Shown here one piece after another: positions 1-12,544 of a DNA stretch of 64,000 nt (position 1 is the first letter of the stretch; the number at the start of each line of letters is the position of its first letter). The notes beneath the pieces are model-generated. The model was not told the origin of the DNA. It was given only the letters and a program-made list of their open reading frames with translations, and made no database searches. The translations under genes and the position numbers were made by a program. The DNA comes from Argyresthia goedartella (taxonomy: Eukaryota; Arthropoda; Insecta; Lepidoptera; Argyresthiidae): assembly GCA_949825045.1 (NCBI GenBank), contig OX463809.1, forward strand, positions 3,375,501 to 3,439,500, given 5' to 3'.

Positions 1-299
1 CAATCTCAACAGCAGAGCCAACCAACTGGGCAACAAGTCCGAATAAATTACCAGAAGTCAGACTTTTTTATAGTAAAAGGCTTAACTAGTCTTTCTTACC
101 ACATAGAAATGTATCTAGATGCCGACTCAAATCATGTGCCAGTGATACTATCAGTTGGCATCTCAGCTCTACTTACTGAGAGAAACTTGAAGTTATACAG
201 TAAACATACAGACTGAACTTCATTTTGAAACTGGTACATGAACGCCTAGATCTCAAAGTGAAGCTGAAAACATACAAGCTTAAAGCAAATGGTTCATAC

Positions 300-1267
300 C
301 TAGCAGCATCATCTAGTTCCTTCTTCTGAGTATCGAGGTGTTCAGCCAGAGCCTCAGTGTTGGTGGAGTCCATTGTTGACTCGTTTGACCCGTTTTCGCC
401 AACAATAGCCTGGAGGCCAAGTTTACTTAGGTGCTTCTTCTTCATCTTGTTCAAGCGCCTGCTCTCATGATCATGACCTGCTTCAGCTTCAGAGGGTTCT
501 TTCAGCTCAACCAATTCCTCAGCCTTGTTTAATTTCCTCTTTTTTGGAGTTGTCTCATTTGGGCACGAAATCTTCAAGCTTTCATCAGAAGTATGAGCAT
601 CTTGACTCTTGCGACGGGCAGACCTACGTGTCTGCACTCCTTCTTCAGGAGACTTGTCAGTGTTGCTTGTGATGCCAAGTCTAGCATTATTCTGAGTTTC
701 AAGTCCAATACGCAGTTCCTTGTTGGCGAGGATCTTTGCTGTTGGCTTTATTCTCCTGGAGAGTCTTGTAGTTGTACTTGGTGATGTCTCATTGTAAGAC
801 TTTTCCTTCCTTGCAATAGCATTGGCAAGGACATTATCTGAGTATTCTTTGCTGCGGCACCTAGTTGACCTTTTGGGGGTAGTGCTGGAGGCATCTGAAG
901 CCGCTTCATCACTCTCATAGACTGCAGTGTTGCCATTAGTAGTCTTCTTATGATTGTCAGAATCCTCTTCATGGTTGTCAGATTCATTATCATGAGATCT
1001 AGTGGATCGGCGAATAGGAGCATCCAGCTTATTTTCACTATGGACAATCTTCATGTTGCTGCTTTTTAGGCCAGGTTTTTCAGAGCGGAATGTGAGAACT
1101 ATCCTGGGTTTAGGCTCTATGCCTGACGCTTTCTTGTCACATGACTTGGTAGATATTTTGGTCTTGAGGGAAAGGAGTTTGGACTGCGCCTCGAGGTCGA
1201 CGCTTGTGTCGGAATTGTCGTTGTTGTCTGCGCGCTGCACGGGCGCTGGCTCGTCGTACGTCGCCAT
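300..1267 (-). CDS. First coding exon of an unrecognised charged nuclear-type protein (partial)
   Basis: I do not recognise this protein. The exon starts at an ATG at 1267 (MATYDEPAPVQ) and runs open for about 322 codons to a consensus 5' splice site (AG|GTATGA, GT at 299-298), after which the frame drifts into non-coding sequence. The gene therefore continues off the left edge. The product is rich in Ser, Thr, Lys, Arg, Asp and Glu, with repeated basic clusters (RRSTRS, KRSTRCR, RLSRR, TRRSARR, KKRKLNK) separated by acidic stretches. That composition is typical of disordered chromatin or nuclear proteins, and several clusters could serve as nuclear localisation signals. No catalytic domain is visible. 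The upstream in-frame extension uses a non-ATG codon, so I start at 1267. It could be the N terminus of a PHD, SET or bromodomain protein, but nothing seen here decides that. Confidence 0.7.
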
Positions 1268-1349
1268 GATCGCGCTTGCCGAGAACAAGTTTTAGGTTTG
1301 GAGGTCGCAGGAGTGGTTGTGCAAGATGCTACGGAAAATGATTCATAGT

Positions 1350-1378
1350 AAGTAAGTAAGTAAGTAAGTAAGTAAATA
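1350..1378. repeat. (AAGT)n microsatellite
   Basis: About seven tandem copies of a tetranucleotide lie some 80 bases upstream of the ATG of the first gene, probably in its 5' flank or leader. Confidence 0.9.
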
Positions 1379-2424
1379 AGTGAATCTTGAGCAGGACATT
1401 GATGTGAGAATCTATAAACAACAAGGGTTTACAATAATTTATCTCGAAGGCAAGGCTAATGGGCGTCGAAAATAACAGATGAATATATGTAAATGAGATT
1501 ACTTACCACAAAAATTATAGAATAAAGCTCTTGTGATTACATTATTCGCAGGCTCTATATTTAGAACAAGTACCTATCTAATTGTATTCATGAAGAAGAG
1601 CAAAAAACGGAGAAAATATGGAGAAAATAAAAACAAATCGCAAAACACAAAACCGCTGTGTTCAGTTTAGCGGGAATTTGACATTTGACTTTAAACCCCT
1701 AAACACAGCTGTGCAAGCAGCATGAGTTTTTATCACAGAGTACATGATTTTATGCTACGACTTGACTGGTGAATTTACAGTTCGTTTTTATGCCGATAAA
1801 TAGAGCATAAATAACTATACTAGGATTTTTAATTTGAGGCCAGAAATGTAAACAAAAAACTGTCATTTTCTAGAACAATTTCTAGAATAGTGCCTCATTA
1901 TTTTAAGAAATAGAAATGAAGATATCGAACTCTACATTTAAACTATTCAGGAGCCGGCGCGGCGTTCAGATGGCGTACATAAAAGTGGAAGTAGAAGGCG
2001 ACCTTTTGCATTTATTATGCATGCTATATCAAAAAAAAGTTAATAGGTACCTACCACCTGCCGCGAATTAAGAGCCCTGGGCGACGTTGGCGGGAATTAC
2101 TGCGCATATATACAGGTATCGAAAAGTGACTACTGCGCATTCAAGGCCACTGATCATAACTCGTGGCGCGAGGTTAACTCGTAAATTTTTGTGAGCAGGT
2201 TCGGAAATTAAATAGTTTTTTTTTCTATTCAGTTTTTGAAAATTTTACAAAATGGCGGTGATATAGGGTTGAAACTTATAAAAAAACGCTACATCCTAAA
2301 CGGCTTCATAGATTTTATTTTAACAAATAAGGTGTTGTTGGATTTGAGGAGATAGTAAAAATGACAAAGACTATTTAAATTTAGTGAAAAGTCAATAGGT
2401 TGGATTTAAGATAGAAAAATTCAT
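1379..2424. other. Non-coding flank, no gene seen
   Basis: No ORF of note occurs on either strand. The stretch is AT-rich with short GC-richer patches near 1950-2150. It probably contains the promoter region of the minus-strand gene at 300-1267, but I cannot identify specific sites. Confidence 0.5.
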
Positions 2425-2780
2425 AATTCTTTATTTATTTATTTAACTAATTTATTTATTTATTTATTTAACTAAGCCTACAGCACAAATTCAAAAATAA
2501 TATAAACAAAGAACTTAAACTAGTCATAGGCCAATTAAAGGCTTTCATTTTTTAGGCCGAACATAAAATGGCAGTAAACTTAAACAATTTATAAAACAAT
2601 TTAGAAGTACCGGTTACAGTCCAATAGGAATGGGAAGGGAATGTGTTTAGGAGTGTGTTTGTATGTATGTGTTAAGTCAATGTGTGAGTGATAGATACAG
2701 TTATATACATATAGTCGCAACTGTATAATGAGAGAGAAAACCTCAGCACATTTGAGGTTTGCTGTCTTTCAGCTGGAGCA

Positions 2781-4532
2781 TTAAGTGCCCCCTGAACTGG
2801 CCGCGTGACAGGTGGAAGATGTCCAGATCTGAAAAGTGTGTGTTGTACGTTCTTGGCAGGCGGCAGCTGGGAGAATTAGCCGCGTAGTTAGTGTGGGCAA
2901 AGGGTACATGTAGGAGTGCAGAGACAGCGTGTCGGGTTCGTTAACCAGCTCGGGGCAATCAACATAGCCGTGGTAGACGCTGTGAAGGAGCTGCATGTCC
3001 AAGATACTACGCCGGTCCCTGAGGCTGTGGAGGTCGTGGTGATGACACGATGCAGTGTAGTCATCATTCACAAAATTGCCGCGAAAGTTTAGGTGCCTAA
3101 TAAATTTGGTCTGTATGCGCTCTATCATGTCCCCGTGCACTGCATACTGTGGGTTCCAGGCAGTGCTGCAGTACTCGAGAACACTTCGAACATAGGCATA
3201 ATATAGTATGCGCACACAGCTCACATCCGTGAAGGGCTTGCTCACCCTTAAGATAAATCCAAGGTTCCTATAGGCCTTCTTAGTGATTGCCGCTATGTGA
3301 TTCTCGAAGGTTAGCTTGAAATCCAGCAGGACACCCAGATCTCTCACGGAGTCCACCTTCTGGATTGGGATGTTGTTAAGTAGGTAAGTGTGGACAAATG
3401 GCTTAGTACGCCTGGTGAAGGAGATGGCATTGCATTTAGCTGCATTAACGTGTATCCTGTTAATATCGTAATAGACTCACAAGCGATTCAAATCCTCCTG
3501 CAATCTGACGCAGTCTTGTAAGGATTTAATATGCATGAAGACTTTTTTGTCGTCAGCGTACAAGAGGAAATTTGAGTGCTAAAAACAGTGTCCGATATCA
3601 TACAGGTACGCAACGTAAAGTAAAGGGCCTAAGATAGAACCCTGGGGTACGCCGGATGGTATGCAGGTACGGTCAGACCTACTCTCTCCGATCACAACTG
3701 CCTGACTTCTTTTATTAACATATGATTCGGTCCAGCGAAGCAGATCCCCCTGTATTCCAAGTCTTTCTAGCTTGCGAATCAGTATGACGTGGTCCACTCT
3801 ATCAAACGCTTTCTCGAAGTCAGTATAGACTGCGTCTACCTGACCTCCGTTGCCCATACCTCTTAGAACCCCATTCACAAATAAAGCCAGGTTGGTTGTT
3901 GTAGATTTCGAACGTACAAAGCCATGCTGCTCACCAGGGAAATTGCGTGAGATATTGTCGTATATTTGTTAATGCACTACACGTTCCATGACCTTACTAA
4001 AAAAGTTTAAGATGGATATCGGCCTATAGTTCTCAACCGGCAACTTGGAACCTTTTTTGTGGACTGCCACAATGCGCGCGTACTTCCACAGATCTGGAAA
4101 AGTACCCTCGTGAAACGATCTATTAAAAACTAGAGACACAGGTGCGGCAAGACATCCAGCGCATCGAGATACAAGAAGTGGTGGAATACCGTCACTGCCA
4201 GGGCCCTTACTATTATCAAGATTACGCAACAGTTTCAAGATATACTGCTCAGAGACGGTAATGCCACTTGCAATTTGCTGACATGAAGGTTCCGGCAGCT
4301 CAGCATGTGGATATGAGCTGGCTGGTAACCTAAACATACCACTGAAAAATGAGTTGAAAGCGTCACAAGTTTCCTTTTCAGTCTTTAGCTTCCTAGAGCC
4401 ATATGTCATGTTATTAGGATAACCGATGCCATCCTTCCTTTTAGACTTCACATATGACCATAGGAGCTTTGGGTTTCTCTTGATTCCGTCCTGTGCCAAT
4501 CTCATATAATCCCGGTAACATTCACCTTGCAC
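2781..4532 (-). pseudogene. Reverse transcriptase part of family A LINE, multiply broken
   Basis: RT blocks occur in order on the minus strand: the NYRPISIL block near 4000, a YTDFEKAFDRVDH block near 3825, SGVPQGSILGPLLY near 3640, and a YADD box near 3560. An in-frame stop (3577-3579) lies just upstream of YADD, and a second stop follows about 30 codons later, where a Trp would be expected (TGA). The C-terminal part (3356-2781) reads through RDLGVLLDFKLTFENHI and SVLEYCSTAWNPQ, as in other non-LTR RTs. The catalytic aspartates remain, but the protein cannot be made in one piece. Confidence 0.85.
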
Positions 4533-4598
4533 AGTCTTACATCTACTTCGGAGAAGAGCAAATGTGCGATAGTCAACTGGGTTTTTGTGTTTTTTTCA

Positions 4599-5573
4599 CT
4601 ATTTGTGACATTTGTCCTTCTCCTTAATTACGTTTATGAGGGAGCGACTGTACCACAACGGATACTGACGGGAACCGCAGGTAGTCAGTTTAGGCACAAA
4701 TTTCTCAATAGCTTCCTTGGTGTTTGCTGTTAGTATACCGACCGCATCATCGACTGAACCATTACCCAGAATCGACCAATCTAATCCAGTGAGATGTTCA
4801 CTTATAGCCTCGTAGTTACCCTTACGATACTGATATCGAAGGCGCCTGGTGCAGGGTATGTTTTTTATACTTAGGTCAAAAGTTCCAAGTTCAAGCGAAG
4901 TATGAAAACAATCTTCGTTGACAACCGAGGATGTGGCCTTTTGTACGTCAATGGAAAAGTTTGTATACACTAAGTCTAAATTATTGTCGCAGATGTTTTT
5001 CAATGTATTGTGTTGTTTGAAACCTAGGTAATCCATGATGTTTGTCATGTTAATAGCTGAGTTTTGAAACTCGGTGGTACCCTTTTTCATACAGACAGGT
5101 GCGCCCGAATCCCATCTTATACAAGACAAATTAAAATCACCAATCACCATAAAGTAGTCTTCTAAATGCTTCTGAGTTACGTCAGTTAACGTCTCTATAA
5201 AGCATTGTACGCGAAGCGGTAGCTCCTCGCCCGGCGGTAGGTACACGAGCGCTATGTGCAAGTCTCGCTCAGAGCCGGGCGCGGCCCTAGGTACTGTTAG
5301 CCAGATACACTCGTGGTCGGCTCGTTCCCACTCGGGCCGCGGTCGGGCTCCGAGCGCCGGCGAACACAGCGCCATTATACCGCCACCAGCCGTCTCCGAG
5401 TCACGGTCACGCCGGAAGATATTGTAATGGTCGGGGTCTGCAAACTCTGCATTAAGAAAGCCCTCGCAAGGCTTGGTCTCTGTGATAAAAATAAGATCAT
5501 AATCGAGGGCAGCAACATTGTTGTAAAAAGTTGTTGTTTTAGTCCGTAGTCCGTTTACGTTCTGGTAGAACAT
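4599..5573 (-). pseudogene. Endonuclease (EEP) part of family A LINE ORF2
   Basis: This 324-codon segment begins FYQNVNGLRTK, the usual start of an APE-like endonuclease domain. It has the catalytic-type glutamate block (FITETKP, near residue 30) and a GDFNLS block near residue 145. The enzyme would nick target DNA to prime reverse transcription. The reading frame is lost after IKEKDKCHK at the right place for the linker to the RT domain, and the downstream RT lies in another frame. It belongs to the same element as the RT segment at 2781-4532. Confidence 0.8.
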
Positions 5574-5799
5574 GTTGAGATGATCATTTTTGCCTTTTAT
5601 AATTTCGCCGATAATAATGGTCAGAACATATAAAAATAGTCATGTCATAATCGAGTAAGTGGACGAAACGACAACGAGGGCTCAGCGCGCCAGTACAGTT
5701 GAGTCTCAATGTTGTACTAAGATATCTCTCTGATGTAACCATAATGAATGTGTATAGTGCGTGTTTGTGATTGACACAAATATTTAACACATTTATTTA

Positions 5800-7110
5800 T
5801 TGCACACAAATATTTAAAAAAGTTACAGTAAAAGAAAATACATGTAAAAAGGCGAGCTTATCTCTAAAAAGAGATTGCTACCAGCAAATCAAGTCATTAT
5901 AGAAATAGTATCATAAAAGGATAGGCAGTGCACAATATATAGTATAAATAATATGCCTAGGAATCAATTCAATACCTATAAAATACAGACAGTATACTAA
6001 ATAATTACCGATATATACTACATAAACTTTACATATAACAATATAAATACAATAAATTTTACGAAAGAGGGAGGTAGTGCTCTTTAATACGTTTTTTAAA
6101 AGAGAAAAGAGGGGGACTGTCTCACAGTGCAAGGAAGTGCGTTCCAGAGTCGGACCGCCCGCAACCTGAAAGAGTGTTTATACGCAGCGTTGTTATGCCG
6201 CAGAGTAGCTAAAAGTGAGACAGTGTGAGATCTCCGGTGCCGATTTCCCGAAAAGAGATACTCAAAACGGTCTCGAAGGTAGTTGGGGTAGCTCGGATTT
6301 TTCAAGATATTGAACAGATAATGAAGAACGTGAGAGTCTCGGCGACGAAAAATCGGAAGCCACCCCAACTCTTTGCGATATTGAGAAACATGGTCGAATT
6401 TGCGCAGTCCGAAGATAAATCGAATCCCGAGATTCTGAAGTCACTCGAGTTTATTCAGTTTCTCTTCGTTCGCACTCCCCCAGGCAACATCGGCATAGTC
6501 GATTAGCGGCATGAGAAGGGAATGTACAAGGGTGATTTTGGCCTGCCGTGGCAAGAAGTTCTGGTGTCGCCTGAGGGAATGGAAAGACGCAAAGACACGT
6601 CTGCTGACCTCGCAGATATGTTGAGACCAACACAGCTGGTTATTAAAGATAACTCCGAGGTTTTTCGCCTTAGCAGTGTACTCTATTGTAGTACCATTAT
6701 AAGTTACAAGAACAATAGGTATCTGTAGGTATCTTCACGGATGAAACTAAATCGCAGGGGGAAAAGTGGCGGGATATCATCTGCGTAGAGATGATACGAA
6801 GAAGAGAGGACGTCGGAGATGGAGTTGAGGATGGAGGAGAAAGAATACCACCTTGAGGCACTCCGGCGTTGAGATCACACAATTGAGTTTCAGTCTCCTC
6901 AGACTTAATGCGCTGCTGACGATCTCTCAGGTAAGAGTTGAACCAGTGAACCGCATGTGAGGACATTTTCAAAGAACCCAGCACCGCAACAAGAATGTCA
7001 AAATCGACGCAGCCAAAGGCATCGCTGAAGTCCTGATGATGAAGGATAGAGTAATTAACTTTAGGGCACGAATCATGTACTAGACACAGAATGATAACCT
7101 TTGACACTGG
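5800..7110 (-). mobile_element. LINE fragment, family B copy 1
   Basis: The minus strand encodes the RT block [15 protein letters not shown] and [10 protein letters not shown] (7107-6820), then the C-terminal region (ELGWLPI-like text, [19 protein letters not shown], 6368-6096). A long AT-rich 3' UTR follows, containing a palindromic motif (AATCTCTTTTTAGAGATAAGCTC in part), and it ends near a TGTGCAATAAA signal at about 5800. The coding sequence carries frameshifts and internal deletions. A very similar copy lies at 35095-36430, and other copies of the family lie at 17118-18033, 18124-19640 and 40290-41300. Confidence 0.85.
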
Positions 7111-7254
7111 GAGGACTAGTTACAGAACATTCACACTAAATACGGGGAGTACTAGATATATAATAACCACACTAGACACGGGGACTGGCTGGTCCAATAA
7201 CGTGGGAGGAGGTGCGCTTTGTACGACTGCTCGATGCAGACTGACCCGCTGATT

Positions 7255-7760
7255 TTTATTTTTATTTTTTTATTGGAGGGGGAAAAAATGGAATTACCAA
7301 TGCCCAGGAGTCAGACCTCCCTGCTATGTCCGGGTCCCTACATATTGAGCGGGCATCAGCTCGTGTGGTATAAGGACTAAAAACCCTTTTTGACAGTTAT
7401 CTTTACCTATATGATTTTACTGTGAGCCATGGCAACTGACCCGCTGACTGGCGCGCACGCCCTTTTTATAGCATGCACACCTAACCTCCCTAGTCTAGTG
7501 ACCTAGTCTAAGTGATTAGACTGGGCCACTAATGGGGAGGTTAGGTGTGCATGCTATAAAAAGGGCGTGCGGAAAGGACATAATCTGTCTGGCTCACAGT
7601 TAATTCTTAATAAGACAACTGTAAACACAAAGGGGTTGTTTTTAGTCCGTATACCACACGAGCTGATGCCCGCTCAATATTTGGGGACCCGGACATAGCA
7701 GGGAGGTCTGACTCCTGGGCATGGGTAATTCCATTTTTTTCCCCTCCAACAAAAAAAAAA
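7255..7760. mobile_element. Fold-back element with nested inverted repeats
   Basis: Two nested inverted repeats share a centre. The outer arms (about 7262-7380 and 7633-7753) pair over roughly 115 bases with a few mismatches. The inner arms (about 7451-7487 and 7535-7571) pair over about 37 bases with no mismatch I can see, starting CGCACGCCCTTTTTATAGC. Each outer arm ends in a T- or A-rich run. There is no coding capacity, and the ORF in the right arm is incidental. This suggests a non-autonomous fold-back transposon or MITE, or one small inverted-repeat element nested in another. Confidence 0.75.
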
Positions 7761-8009
7761 AAAAAAACAATCTGTCTAAATCATACTTCCTGCGAGAATC
7801 ACGGTCACAAGCGATTGCACATATCGCTTGTCTCATGACCGTACTTATCTCTACTGCCGTACACTATAGCTTAATTCTTACACTACGACACGGCTAACCT
7901 GACACTACAGTCGTCCACGACTGTCTTATCTGTGAAATGGCAAGTACATTTCGCTGGATCATCCTGACTCTTTAAGAAGTATCTCGATTTTTCACAATAG
8001 TTTTAGTAC
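7761..8009. other. Spacer, nothing identified
   Basis: This is a short unique-looking stretch between the fold-back element and the left end of the composite element. No ORF, RNA gene or repeat was recognised. Confidence 0.4.
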
Positions 8010-8078
8010 TGTCTACCAAGCACACACAATCTAAAAGTAATAAAATAGTCAATTTCTATTCACTAAAATATCTGGTCT

Positions 8079-8413
8079 ATGCCCACAGAATCATTCCACT
8101 GTTCAACAAGCCCATCCTACGGTGTCTATGCCCACGGATTCATTTCATCGCCGAAGCCCAGCCTAAGGTGTCCGTGTCCACGGAATCTTTTACTAGTGTA
8201 TTCTAGCCCCACCCCACCGTGTCCGTTCCTACGGAATCTTTTGCGTCATCTGTGCCCACAGATGCAACGCCTTCGTCGCAACGATGCCAACCCGTGGCCA
8301 AACCCAACATGTCCGTACCAACGGATCCAACTCCAACATCTCCGTACCAACGGAATCCAACCCTAACATCTCCGTACCAACGGATACCAATCTCATCTCT
8401 GTACCACAAGATC
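8079..8413. repeat. Degenerate tandem repeat (left copy)
   Basis: Units of about 26-50 bases share a core resembling GTCCGTACCAACGGAATC and are tandemly arranged, more regular toward the right. In some frames they read as repeated SVPTD/SVPTE. An inverted copy lies at 20205-20545 in the other unit. The short ORFs across it are by-products of the repeat. Confidence 0.7.
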
Positions 8414-10333
8414 TAAGGTATTCAAACATTTCAAAATACTATATTGTGTGTGCCTAGTTGAAACTGACACTCGACTAGGATGTATGTATTTGTCTGAATT
8501 CACCAAATATCACATTGAAGATCAATGTATGTGAGTTATCTAAAAAATTACTGAGTAAACCAGGAATAAATAAGATTAAAATTAGGTTTGCCCGGCAAAG
8601 GCTTCTGGTGAAACTGCAACACAGCCATCACGCTATTCTCGTGTGAGCTATGCATTATCCTGCAACAATAAAAAACAGCATAGTATCCGTTCGGCTATGC
8701 CTCACTAAACCACAGGAAATTAACCACCACTCATTGAAAGAGATCTATACAGACTCTATAAAAAAGGGTAGTCTAGTGCAATTATAAAATTACCAAATTT
8801 TTTTTTACACGCCATTTTATTTTTCCGTACAACTCTAAACCTTAGGAAAAAATATCCGCTTGATAAGATCTGAGCCTCAACCAAGACAATAGTTAATAAT
8901 TAATAATAATAATTACCAAATAACAATAAAATATAATACTTATATATAATAAAAACAAATTACTATTTATTTTTACATTTATATTTTATTATAAACAGAT
9001 AGGTGAATACAATTACTTATACATAAAATACATATGACGAAAGAGAAAGTAAGTGCTCTTTCAAGCGATTCTTAAAGGAGAAGAGAGTGGGACTGTCCCT
9101 AATAGTGTAGGGAAGTGCGTTACACAGGCGAATGGCCCTCAGCCTGAACGAGTGCTCGTACATGGGCGTACCCAGGTAGGGGCAGTGGGGGCTGCTGCCC
9201 CCCCCTAGAAAATAAAAGAAACGTCAACGTTTTTTGTTTCAATATTATTAGCTATTATCAGTACTTGAAAGTAGAGATAAGCTAAAGAAACAATTATGTG
9301 TATTAGAACAAGAATGTAGTGATGTAATTGTTGAGCGGGACAAGCTGCAGGTCACCGTAGATAGCTTCACTGTATGTAGTGCAGAGTACGAGCAAGCCCT
9401 GAAATCGATTGATTCCCTGGAGAAAGCATTGTTCGATGCCCATGAACAAATACATGCACTCCAGGAGGAGAAGGAAAACACCGCAGCGTTGCAGACCCAG
9501 AGCCTCTACAGTGAAGTCGTAGGGATCAGCCCGCAGCTGGTTACTGTTGCAACTGGAAGCCTTGATGATGTCATTGATTTAACTAATGACACATTGCCCA
9601 CATCAAGGTTATTAAGTTGCAGCAATAACAAACTAGGTAAAATAAATAGGTATATACGGAAAACTCAGAAATTAATAAAACATAATAAATTGTGTACTAA
9701 AAACTTAAAAGTAAGCAAGAAAAATGTAAACTTATTACATGATTTGAATATGTGTGTATTAGAATTAGAAAGTACTAAGTTGATGTATGAAACTGACACA
9801 CAAAACTTACATTTGAAAATCCAAAGCTTGGAGGATTCATTGAGATCACTAAACAGTGCATATTTGAACTCTGAGAAAGTTATAAATGAATACTCATTGG
9901 CTATGGATGATTTAATTCAAGAAATGAACCATAATTGTGAGCGGTTTGAGTCGCTGACCAACAACCATACTTGTCGCTGTGAGCAGAAAGGTGGTTGTTT
10001 GACAGCGGGCAACTCTCCGGGCTTGTGTGACAGTTTACCAACACAAGGTGTTACTGATAATAGTTCTGCCAAGTCTGATATGACCACAACACCTGATATT
10101 ATAATGTACTGTGATGAGATTGGAAGTGGCATGGGCTCAGCACTCCACTCATACTCTAAGGGACATAGTGTTATTAGTAATTGCTCACCTTTTAGCACTG
10201 TTGATAATATTATAAATCAAATTTTGAATGACAGCACTATCACAGCCAGTGCCACACTGATAATTTTCATGGGCAATAGGGGAGATGTGAACAAAAATAA
10301 TTTAATAAAATTTTATGAAACATTGAATGGTCT

Positions 10334-11190
10334 TGTAACGTACTACCTCCTTGACCATATTGGCTACTGGCGGATTAGCCAGTTAAAAACTAAAACTATA
10401 AAAATTCGGAAATTCGGGTCTGGAATCTCGTCTGGCAGCTGATTGTTTTTTTAGGCAGACATTGTTTGAGCTCTGAAACGTGAGGTTGTATCTTCTGCAT
10501 CAATAATTTTTAAGTCACGCCTTTAGTTGCGGCGATGGGCTAGTCCCTTTAGTACTGTAATGGAGCTGAATGTTTAGTTGCTGTAAAGTGCAGTAGTTGA
10601 TAAGAAACTTCCCTACTATCCCCAATCCATGGGTAAGCATTGGTTCGTAGTTAGTCTTTCTTAGTTTCGTGTATTTTATACTCTCTATGTATTTCCCTTT
10701 TCTATACAGTGTCTATTGGACTGCGGCACTCTTAGATCCTAATTACCCTAGGGCCCTCGTCGGAAGTCTCCGTGTGGGGAGCCGTCACCTGATAGCTGGG
10801 CGCTGTAGCGCTTCTGTATTCCTATCATTCACACTGGTCTCTTTCCAGGGTTCCACGCTGAGGAGTAATATCCTCCTGACGCTAACGGAGCTCTGAATCG
10901 GTTCCACGCTGAGGAGTAATATCCTCCTGGCGCTAACGGAGCTCTGAATCGGTTCCACGCCGAGGAATAATATCCTTCTGGCGCTAACCGCATAATCACT
11001 TGTTGACGTCTGGAGAAGTGAACCAGTTGGATTGAGTCTACCAAGGAGCTGAAATCTACAAATTCCCGGCGAGTCCCTATCCAGCGTTTCAACTATATCA
11101 CCAATATTCGACTCACGACCCTGTGATTAATAAATGTATCTTGAGCCTGCCAACAATCTCTTTTGGTCAGGTTAGAGTCTCACTGTTTCA
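10334..11190 (+). repeat. 5' LTR (857 bp)
   Basis: Starts TGTAACGTAC and ends CTGTTTCA. It holds a tandem triplication of a roughly 51-bp unit (about 10850-10990) beginning GGTTCCACGC. The same triplication is in the 3' LTR. Confidence 0.9.
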
Positions 11191-11689
11191 ATGGCGCCCG
11201 GATTAAGGGAATATTGGTGATAGAGTTTTATGTCTGGTCAGAGTAGTTAGGCCATAAGAGCGCCGTAGAACGCTAGATTTCTTTCGTAGCTTGTATATTT
11301 TGTTGTTTATTTTTGTCTGACAGGAGTATATTTGATCGTTTATCTGGGTACCTACCTCATTTCTACATTATTTATGGTCGCAGTCTGACGGCCGTTGTCA
11401 TATTATAATTGTTGATAAATATTCTCCTCCAAATTCTCAGTACGAAAAATAAATTAATAAATTGTGTAGATTTTAGTAGGGAAACTTTTCGGACTATTAA
11501 ATAATAAATAAGGTTAGTGTTTAACGGCCGATTTCTCGTACATTTAATCTGTTGTTGACAGTCCTTTATCAATTTCAGCTGTCAAAACGGTAGATCAATG
11601 GCTTGATTTTGTACCAGAAACCGGGCGTTAGTCGTGTACTCTGCTTACTTTCATGTAAATTTGTACAGTTTACTAGATAGGTAGTAAAC

Positions 11690-11848
11690 ATGACGTTTCC
11701 TATAAAACATCTGTCGCTAAATAAGGCTGAATTGGAGTATGAGGTTGAGCTTCGAGGAGGTACACCGGGTACTGTTCTGGACCTCAGGAAACAGCGCTTG
11801 TACTTGTGCCGAGCGATCTGTGTCTGTCTGAGAGCACCTTCTGTCTGA
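11690..11848 (+). pseudogene. Truncated gag start of the LTR element
   Basis: A 52-codon ORF begins about 500 bases after the 5' LTR with MTFPIKHLSLNKAELEYEVE, continues through LDLRKQRL, then stops. Its motif of alternating Leu, Glu and Arg resembles the SAP-like N terminus of gag in some insect Gypsy-type elements. The rest of gag-pol is missing. The non-autonomous element therefore probably arose by internal deletion of a coding parent. Confidence 0.55.
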
Positions 11849-12544
11849 AGATAGGCTGCGACAGCGTTCTGTCTTATTCAATAGTAGTTAACGATTCCTT
11901 TATGTATGTAATAAGTATTTTGACCCTTGTATTCTAAAAACCATCTATATCTACAGCTATGTAAAAGTTCTTTATGGTGTAACGTTACTCTGCAATGTCT
12001 GTTACTTTAGCTTATGGCCTCTTGAACTATAATTCTCTACTTTTTTACTCTTTGTTGTAGAATAGATATTCTACTCTATTATTATTTTCTGTACCCACTA
12101 ACGGTGCAGGAAGTCTTGAACACTTGAGGGAGCTGCCCTCATGGTGTTATTCTGCGTTACGATAGTAGCTAAGCTATCGGGGCGTTTATGTACTAAGGTT
12201 CTTATTTTAGTTCAAGGGATCTTGCTTATTTTTCAACTTCTGACAGTTAGTCTGGGTGTGCATTTGGCTATAATAATGGCACCCTGTGTGTAAGGCTGTG
12301 TTTACACGATGTTAGTGTGAACTCTTGTATGAACTTAGTATGAATTCTGATGTCTGATTGTTGGTACGAATGTGTGATGTTGGTATGTAGTTGAGCTAGA
12401 CTGTTAGTTATATATTTCTCTGACATTGTAGATGGCGAGCTTTAGAGAATTTTATCTTAAGTAGTTAATTTGGTAAGTTAGTTTAGTTTAGTTAGTATCT
12501 TAGCGGATTTTATCAGGTAAAATCCTACCCAAACAAGACGGGTA

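Larger units (their letters stand above)
2425..5580 (-). mobile_element. Decayed non-LTR retrotransposon (family A, CR1/jockey-like)
   Basis: On the minus strand an AP-type endonuclease region (from about 5573) is followed by a reverse transcriptase region (to about 2781), a 3' UTR and a terminal simple repeat of TAAA units (2425-2480). The EN-then-RT order and the microsatellite tail indicate a non-LTR element. The coding region is broken by several frame changes and stop codons, so this copy is inactive. A second copy of the same type, with a similar TAAA tail, lies at 29310-30785 in a TTK intron. I cannot fix the clade without a phylogeny; CR1 and jockey are the candidates. Confidence 0.85.

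Noticed and set aside
173..299. C-terminal extension of the first gene's frame
   Set aside because: It follows a clear splice donor at 299-298 and its composition changes to non-coding.
8079..8416. Overlapping ORFs with SVPTD-type repeats on both strands, and their twins at 20096-20534
   Set aside because: They arise from a degenerate tandem DNA repeat open in several frames.
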